From Rhodopirellula baltica (GTDB lineage: Bacteria > Planctomycetota > Planctomycetia > Pirellulales > Pirellulaceae): 64,000 nt of DNA. Positions 58,770 through 64,000 of the stretch are shown here, in pieces. A program made the translations under genes and the position numbers. How positions within the stretch are numbered: the stretch's first letter is position 1; the number at the start of each line of letters is the position of its first letter. The notes below the pieces were generated by a model. The model worked only from the letters and a program-made list of their open reading frames with translations, ran no database searches and was not told the DNA's origin. The stretch covers positions 496,001 through 560,000 of the forward strand of contig PPHI01000001.1 in NCBI GenBank assembly GCA_002901265.1, in the 5' to 3' direction.

Positions 58770-60074
58770 ATGACCGCGAAACTGCGTGTGACCACGCTCG
58801 GTTGTAAAGTCAACCAGTACGAAACTGAACTCGTTCGACAGGGACTCCAAAAGGTCGGCTTCACCGATTGTGACGAGGGCGATCAAGCTGACGTGTGCAT
58901 CGTCAACACCTGCACGGTCACCAACCAAGGCGATGCCAAAAGCCGCCAAGTCATCCGTCGCATGTCTCGCGACAACCCCAACGCACGCATCGTCGTGATG
59001 GGATGCTACGCAACGCGGGCGCCCGAAGAAGTCGCGGCGCTGCCAGGCGTGGTCGACGTCGTGACCGACAAGCGTGAACTGCCAGATTTGATGACTCGGT
59101 TCGGCGTTGTCGATGTCCCCACCGGACTCGATGGCTTTTCGGGCCGTCACCGCGCCTATGTTAAAGTCCAAGACGGTTGCTTGCTGCGTTGCAGTTACTG
59201 CATCATCCCGCACGTCCGTCCCGATCTGACGTCGCGTCCGCTGGATCACATCACCGACGAAGTCCGCCGGCTGACCGAAGCCGGGCACCGCGAAGTCGTG
59301 CTGACCGGGATCCACTTGGGACACTACGGCGTCGATTGGAATCGCAACAAACCACGCGAAGAATGGACGCGATTGTCAGACCTCGTCCGCAGCCTTTGCG
59401 AACTGCCCGGCGAGTTCCGAATTCGTCTGTCCAGTATCGAAGCCACCGAAGTCACACGCAGCTTGATCGCGGTGATGAACGAGTATCCCGAACGCGTCGT
59501 TCCGCACTTGCACTTGTGTCTGCAAGCAGGAAGCGATTCGGTACTGCGTCGAATGCGCCGTCGCTGGGGCACCAAGATGTTTCTCGATCGTTGTCGGCTG
59601 CTGCGTGAATCGCTGCTCAAACCGGCGATCACGACCGACATTATCGCCGGATTCCCTGGTGAAACCGAGGAGGAGTTCGAGCAGACGGTGCAGACTTGTC
59701 GCGACGCGGGTTTCTCCAAAATCCACGCGTTCCCGTTCAGTGCTCGCCGTGGCACGCCCGCAGCTGAGATGCCGGATCAGATCCCAGGCGATGTAAAGAA
59801 CGATCGCGTTCATCGATTGGGTGAAGTCGAATCGGAGTTGCGTCGCGAGTACTACGACAGCTTGGTCGGCGAAGAGGTACAACTGCTGGTCGAATCGACC
59901 CGGTCACTCGCATCCTTCGGCACCGATGGAAATCAGACGGTCGTCCGCGGCACAACCTGCCGCTACGCTGCCGCCGAATATGTCACCGATCGCAAGGATG
60001 TCGAAGCAGGCCAGTTGATTCGTGCAACCGTTCGCAGTGCCGAAGATGACCGAGTGTTGGTTGCGCCGCTGTAA
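58770..60074 (+). CDS. mtaB: tRNA (t6A37) methylthiotransferase MtaB (radical SAM)
   Basis: 434 residues. The MTTase N-terminal domain begins TLGCKVNQYETELVRQGL with cluster cysteines (GCK; NTCTVTNQGD; MGCYATRAPEE). The radical-SAM cysteines are Cys137, Cys141 and Cys144 in GCLLRCSYCIIP. A C-terminal TRAM-like domain follows (EEVQLLVESTRS ... LIRATVRSAEDDRVLV). It converts t6A to ms2t6A at position 37 of tRNAs reading ANN codons. The MtaB subgroup is preferred over MiaB because of TLGCKVNQYE. It follows clpS closely. Confidence 0.95.
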   Translation: MTAKLRVTTLGCKVNQYETELVRQGLQKVGFTDCDEGDQADVCIVNTCTVTNQGDAKSRQVIRRMSRDNPNARIVVMGCYATRAPEEVAALPGVVDVVTDKRELPDLMTRFGVVDVPTGLDGFSGRHRAYVKVQDGCLLRCSYCIIPHVRPDLTSRPLDHITDEVRRLTEAGHREVVLTGIHLGHYGVDWNRNKPREEWTRLSDLVRSLCELPGEFRIRLSSIEATEVTRSLIAVMNEYPERVVPHLHLCLQAGSDSVLRRMRRRWGTKMFLDRCRLLRESLLKPAITTDIIAGFPGETEEEFEQTVQTCRDAGFSKIHAFPFSARRGTPAAEMPDQIPGDVKNDRVHRLGEVESELRREYYDSLVGEEVQLLVESTRSLASFGTDGNQTVVRGTTCRYAAAEYVTDRKDVEAGQLIRATVRSAEDDRVLVAPL

Positions 60075-60173
60075 TTGAGTTTGCTGTAATCGAGTTCGCT
60101 GGCTCGACAACGGCGATCGCTGATGGACTATCATTCGGGCCAATTGATTTGGTCCGAACTGTTGTAATTCATC

Positions 60174-62288
60174 ATGCTGCGTAAACCACCTGTGTCCTCG
60201 ATTCTGCAAGCGTTCTGTTGGACGCTTCTTCTTTCACTCTTTGTCAATGCTTCGGTAAAGGCGGACGATCAAGCGATTGCGATCGACTGGTCGTCGCTTG
60301 CCAGTCGCCATCATCAGGTGGACGTGCAAAACGCCAATGGCGAAATCACGTTCGTCTCGCAAGGCAACGATCCTTTCGTTTGGTTCCGATTGCCGCCGCT
60401 CGAACACCGTGACATGGATTGGGTTTTCGAGTGGGAGTACTTTTGCCCTGATGGCATCACGACTCCGGAATGGCGGATGGGAGACAACGCCAGCCTGTCG
60501 CCGGTTTGGGAGTTGCCAAGTGTTCCCAAGGCGGAAGGCTGGACGACGTACTCGGTCAACCTTTCAGGGCTGCTGCGTGATCGGTTTCCGTATGGCCAGT
60601 CGGTTTCAGTGCGGATGGATCTTGGTACCAAAGCGAAGTCGCGGTTGAGTCTTCGCCGCACGATCATTCGGCCAATCTCTGCGCAGGAGTTGGAAGCTCA
60701 GCAGCACGAACGGCAGCGTCGCTTGGACAAGCAAACGCTGGCCGAAACGATCCGCGAACATCATCAGCAGGAATGGCCTGTTGTGATTTCGCAGGTCAAG
60801 CGTGAAGGAGCGTCGGTGGTGGTTCGCGGTGTCTGTCCGCGTCAGAGAGCGAACACTGATCACTGGTTGGTGTTGCGATCGCCAGAGGATGTCGCCGCGA
60901 CGCCGGTCGCGTTGGAATCACGTCCGGCATGGCCAATCGAAGCTGATGCTTTGAATGATCAATTCCAAGTCACCCTCGATGGAGAGGCTGCCAGCGCGTT
61001 GCGTCCGGGAAGCCGTTTTCAAGTCTGTCGTCGCGAGTCGGAATCGCCTTCGTTGCTGCCTTGTTCGGCAGAGGTTTACCCGACGGTTGAAAGTGAAGTT
61101 TCGATCGATCCGCCGCCAGCGCTTCATGCGGCCAAAGGGCTGACGTGTATTGATTCACGGTTTGATCCAGACATGCTGCGGGACCTCGGGCTGCAACACG
61201 CATCGGTCAATCTGTTGCTCGATGGCTTGGTCAGCCAGACTGAAAAGCCCGGTTGGGTGTCGCGCGAACTCAAAGGCGCCCGCTGGTGGGTGAATGAGCC
61301 GCAGTTGGTCGGATACGATCGCAACATTCAAATCGCCCGTGACGCGGGCTGTGTCGTGGCGGGAATCTTGTTAATTCAGACGCACGGCAATGTCGCCGAT
61401 CCGGCCAACCCATGGCTGGGGCATCCCGAGTCCAGTACGGCCGGGGCGTACGCGATGCCGAACCTGACCACCGCAGACGCCGTGGCAAGGTACGCCGCCG
61501 TATTGGAGGTGCTTGGCGAACGTTATTGCGGAACCGATTCACGACGTCGCATCGATCATTGGATCGTTCACAACGAAGTCGACTATGGTTGGCAGTGGAC
61601 GAACATGGGCGAACAACCGTTCGAAGTGTTCATGGATCACTACGTCCGCTCGATGCGACTAGTGGATGGGGCGATGCGGCGGCACAACCCGCATGCGACA
61701 GTGTTGATCTCGTTGACGCACCGTTGGAACGCGACCGACTGTATTCCTTGGAAAACGTATGCCCCACGCGAGATGATGCGCTGGGTCATTCGAGATTCAG
61801 AGCAGCACGGCGATTACGGTTGGGGCGTCGCCTATCATCCGTATCCGCAGAGTCTTTGGGAGGCAGACTTTTGGGACGACACGCGGTTGAATCAAACTGA
61901 CGAGACCGAGCTGATCACGATGAAGAATCTGCACGTGCTCGATCGGCTGATGCATCAACCAGAAACACGAGCTGCCGACGGCAGCGTGCGGCCGGTGATC
62001 TGTAGCGAACAAGGGTACCACGCTGCCGAGGATCAGCCGGCACAGCTGCAAACTCAATCGGTCGCACTGTTGAAAACTTGGCAGATCCTGCGGGAGTGTC
62101 CTTCGGTGATCGCGTTCGACTATCACCGGCCTGTCGACCACCCACACGAAGGCGGATTGCGTCTGGGACTTCGCGGCTTGCCGCAACCGGGGAATCGGAT
62201 CGGAAATCCAAAACCGGCTTGGGAAGTGTTTCACGCGATCAATACCGAGCGGGAAGCGCATTTCGTCAACGACCTGCTCAAACAGTAG
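60174..62288 (+). CDS. Exported DUF5722 protein with probable TIM-barrel glycoside-hydrolase-like domain
   Basis: 704 residues. Signal peptide LQAFCWTLLLSLFVNASVKA. Residues about 30-160 are a beta-sandwich (VFEWEYFCPDGITTPEW); from about 320 the DUF5722 domain begins (LTCIDSRFDPDMLRDLGLQHA). Candidate acids of a retaining barrel are the glutamates in WIVHNEVDYGWQWT and VICSEQGYHAAEDQP, in the positions expected at strands 4 and 7. The family is uncharacterised; hydrolysis of a polysaccharide is an inference from the fold-like pattern. A possible terminator follows at 62377-62407. Confidence 0.85.
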   Translation: MLRKPPVSSILQAFCWTLLLSLFVNASVKADDQAIAIDWSSLASRHHQVDVQNANGEITFVSQGNDPFVWFRLPPLEHRDMDWVFEWEYFCPDGITTPEWRMGDNASLSPVWELPSVPKAEGWTTYSVNLSGLLRDRFPYGQSVSVRMDLGTKAKSRLSLRRTIIRPISAQELEAQQHERQRRLDKQTLAETIREHHQQEWPVVISQVKREGASVVVRGVCPRQRANTDHWLVLRSPEDVAATPVALESRPAWPIEADALNDQFQVTLDGEAASALRPGSRFQVCRRESESPSLLPCSAEVYPTVESEVSIDPPPALHAAKGLTCIDSRFDPDMLRDLGLQHASVNLLLDGLVSQTEKPGWVSRELKGARWWVNEPQLVGYDRNIQIARDAGCVVAGILLIQTHGNVADPANPWLGHPESSTAGAYAMPNLTTADAVARYAAVLEVLGERYCGTDSRRRIDHWIVHNEVDYGWQWTNMGEQPFEVFMDHYVRSMRLVDGAMRRHNPHATVLISLTHRWNATDCIPWKTYAPREMMRWVIRDSEQHGDYGWGVAYHPYPQSLWEADFWDDTRLNQTDETELITMKNLHVLDRLMHQPETRAADGSVRPVICSEQGYHAAEDQPAQLQTQSVALLKTWQILRECPSVIAFDYHRPVDHPHEGGLRLGLRGLPQPGNRIGNPKPAWEVFHAINTEREAHFVNDLLKQ

Positions 62289-62376
62289 CTGCGAAGCCGC
62301 CTTTCGTTCTGCCTGAATCGGCGTGATTCACGGGCGTTTGGGCTCCTAAATCGGCGGAAACGTTGTTGAGTCAGCC

Positions 62377-62407
62377 GCCAAATCGGCGAACGACGAAGCG
62401 ATTTGGC
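62377..62407 (+). terminator. Perfect stem-loop downstream of the DUF5722 gene
   Basis: GCCAAATCG at 62377-62385 pairs with CGATTTGGC at 62399-62407 around a 13-base loop, about 90 bases after the stop. No T-tract follows directly, but GTATTTTTCTTG lies about 12 bases further on. Confidence 0.45.
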
Positions 62408-62503
62408 ACTCTGGGGTATTTTTCTTGAAACATCGCTGCCGGTGATCCGCTTGGCATCTTGGTTCAACGTTTTTCAACGCAATGGCGAAAACAGGTGGTC
62501 AAG

Positions 62504-63691
62504 ATGTCCTTCAAGAATTCACGAGCAGTCGTTTGCATATTGGTCGCAATGATCGCGACTTCGGTCGGTGTGCGGTCTTCGCGGGCGGATTCGGGGCAAT
62601 ATAAAAAGGTCCTGCAAAGCGTCGCGTGGGTGATCACCAGCAATGCGGAAAACGAGACCAGCACTGGGACCGGCGTTTATGTCGATGCCGAAAAACGGCT
62701 GTTGCTGACCAACTCGCACGTTGTTGGCGACAGTCGCAAAGCGGTCGTGTTTTTTCCAGATTCGCCAGACGGAAAGTTGGCGGTGCGCCGTAAGCATTAT
62801 TTGCAGAACATCTTGAAGCTGGGCATCCAGGGCGACGTCGTTGCCGTCGACCGGAAGCGTGATCTGGCGCTGATCGAATTGCCGCGTGTGCCCGCGTCGG
62901 TCTCAGCGATCAAGCTGGCGGACGAGAGCACCGCTCCGGGGACGAAAGTCGACTTGGTGGGCAATCCCGGCGATAGCGAAATCCTGTGGGTCTACACCTC
63001 CGGGACGGTTCGGTCGGTGTATCAAAAGAAGTTCAAATCGACACACGGCGAGCATGACTTCATGGCAGTCGAAACACAAAGCCCGATCAAACCTGGCGAC
63101 AGCGGCGGACCGATCGTTGACGAAGAAGGCCAACTCGTTGCTTTGGCGCAATCATTCTCGCCGCAAAGTGCGTTGGTCAGCTTTTGTGTTGACGTCAGTG
63201 AAATTCGGCAGATCCTGGCCAGCCCTTGGAAGAGTGCTCCGTTGGCGACACGTGTGATGCTGGATGAAGTCGGTGTGACGTACACGCGGCACAGCAGCGG
63301 TCACTACCAAATCGATCATGCGATTGGCGGCGGACAGAAGCAAGCGGTCTTCGTCGCACAGAATACTGAGTACCACGGACGTGCTGATGTGCGTCGGATT
63401 TGGTCGACCGTCCAAACGACCGCGAGCACTCCAAGCGAAGAGCTGATGATGCGATTGATGCGTCAGAACTCGGCAACAAAAATCGGGTCTTGGGCGATCG
63501 AAAAGAACGACGACGGTTATATCGTGTTCTTCGTCGCTAAGTTGGATGCGACGGCAAGCGACGAAGCGATGGAAAGCACGATTGACTATGTGGCCCGATT
63601 GGCCGGTGCGATGCAAAAGGATTTGAATCCCAAGCCAAGCGAAGCGTCCGCCGAAGCCACGCTGGCGGCATGGTTGGACATGAAGAACTAA
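62504..63691 (+). CDS. Exported trypsin-like serine protease (HtrA/S1C-like)
   Basis: 395 residues from the ATG at 62504, which has GGTGG five bases upstream; the frame is open 15 codons further. Signal peptide to about residue 28 (SVGVRSSRA). The catalytic triad is His72 (LTNSHVVG), Asp120 (RKRDLALIEL) and Ser200 (KPGDSGGPIV). No PDZ domain can be recognised after the protease domain; the C-terminal 170 residues (NDDGYIVFFVAKLDATAS) look alpha/beta and unassigned. Periplasmic protein quality control is a family-level guess. Confidence 0.92.
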   Translation: MSFKNSRAVVCILVAMIATSVGVRSSRADSGQYKKVLQSVAWVITSNAENETSTGTGVYVDAEKRLLLTNSHVVGDSRKAVVFFPDSPDGKLAVRRKHYLQNILKLGIQGDVVAVDRKRDLALIELPRVPASVSAIKLADESTAPGTKVDLVGNPGDSEILWVYTSGTVRSVYQKKFKSTHGEHDFMAVETQSPIKPGDSGGPIVDEEGQLVALAQSFSPQSALVSFCVDVSEIRQILASPWKSAPLATRVMLDEVGVTYTRHSSGHYQIDHAIGGGQKQAVFVAQNTEYHGRADVRRIWSTVQTTASTPSEELMMRLMRQNSATKIGSWAIEKNDDGYIVFFVAKLDATASDEAMESTIDYVARLAGAMQKDLNPKPSEASAEATLAAWLDMKN

Positions 63692-63704
63692 GGTGGTGCG
63701 ATCG

Positions 63705-64000
63705 TCAGGACGATTTGTTGGAAGCGAGATGGGCCATGCGAAATTGGCGAGGCGTCATGCCCATACGTTTGCGAAAGTGCTGTGTGAACGTGCTCTGATC
63801 ACAGAAGCCGTGATTGACCGCGACATGGCAGATCTCTTCGTCCGATCGCAGCAATGATTCGGCGGCGGATTGAATTCGCATCCGCAGCATCAGTTCATAG
63901 GGCGGTATCCCAAACGTATCGTTGATCTTGCGATTCAGTGTTCGCACCGAAGTCCCGATACCTTCGGCGAGTTCGTCAGCTGAAACGATCCTATCCAACC
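63705..64000 (-). CDS. AraC-family transcriptional regulator, C-terminal part (cut by window edge)
   Basis: The last 97 codons of an AraC protein running off the right edge, open to base 64000. It has both helix-turn-helix motifs: SADELAEGIGTSVRTLNRKI and the AraC signature AVNHGFCDQSTFTQHFRKRMG, then MTPRQFRMAH. The N-terminal sensor domain is outside the window, so the ligand class cannot be given. It converges on the protease gene with 13 bases between stops. Confidence 0.9.
   Translation of the reverse strand, partial: LDRIVSADELAEGIGTSVRTLNRKINDTFGIPPYELMLRMRIQSAAESLLRSDEEICHVAVNHGFCDQSTFTQHFRKRMGMTPRQFRMAHLASNKSS

Overview
The window reads as chromosomal DNA of a planctomycete, most likely a Pirellulaceae (Rhodopirellula-like) bacterium. 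Pointers are two DUF1559 prepilin-like proteins with the H-X9-DG C-terminal signature, a planctomycete-type multidomain cytochrome c, a set of tetrahydromethanopterin-linked C1 genes (fhcA, fhcD, fhcC), a DUF5722 protein, Tat-exported Gfo/Idh/MocA and PhoD-like enzymes, many exported proteins of unknown function, few strong Shine-Dalgarno sites, and GC-rich palindromic repeats between genes. I see no tRNA, rRNA, CRISPR array, insertion sequence or phage module.

Layout. 1-3.8 kb: a hydroxyproline catabolic operon (D-amino-acid oxidoreductase, 4-hydroxyproline epimerase, DHDPS-family deaminase) on the minus strand with a divergent PAS-AraC regulator. 3.9-7.1 kb: two paralogous DUF1559 proteins flanking a tiny lipoprotein, with hairpins between them. 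7.7-18.2 kb: four minus-strand exported proteins of unknown function, including a 1905-residue protein with secretin-like segments and a 908-residue coiled-coil protein; this is the least explained block. 18.9-22 kb: a frameshifted YbhB-family gene, a putative peptidoglycan-binding protein and a Tat-exported oxidoreductase. 22.1-25.5 kb: fhcC-fhcD-fhcA (read fhcA to fhcC on the minus strand). 25.7-38.3 kb, mostly plus strand: panB, pepF, an AlkA-like glycosylase, a beta-CASP hydrolase, a deoxyhypusine-synthase-like protein, pyruvate carboxylase, a small exported protein, a degenerate sulfatase-like protein (minus) and a WecG/TagA glycosyltransferase.

38.3-45.4 kb (minus): PhoD-like phosphatase, a very large dehydrogenase/cytochrome c protein and a class C beta-lactamase-fold esterase, closely spaced. 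45.8-48.2 kb: a lipoprotein built from 11-residue repeats, a zinc-ribbon/PH-domain membrane protein, a pair of 40-bp repeats and an alpha/beta hydrolase. 48.6-53.2 kb: an RND efflux adaptor and its transporter, the latter broken by one frameshift. 53.2-54.1 kb: a tandem array of about 306-bp units full of GC-rich palindromes. 54.1-58.2 kb (minus): PQQ-type beta-propeller protein, serS and an M20 dipeptidase. 58.4-63.7 kb (plus): clpS, mtaB, a DUF5722 protein and a trypsin-like protease. The right edge cuts an AraC-type regulator.

Most genes are housekeeping or catabolic. The strongest candidates for something undescribed are the 7.7-18.2 kb secretin-like/coiled-coil cluster, the hendecad-repeat lipoprotein, the lysine-less deoxyhypusine-synthase-like protein and the sulfatase-like pseudoenzyme. 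Starts were moved downstream of the longest open frame where family alignment, signal peptides, ribosome sites or gene overlaps argued for it; each case is stated.
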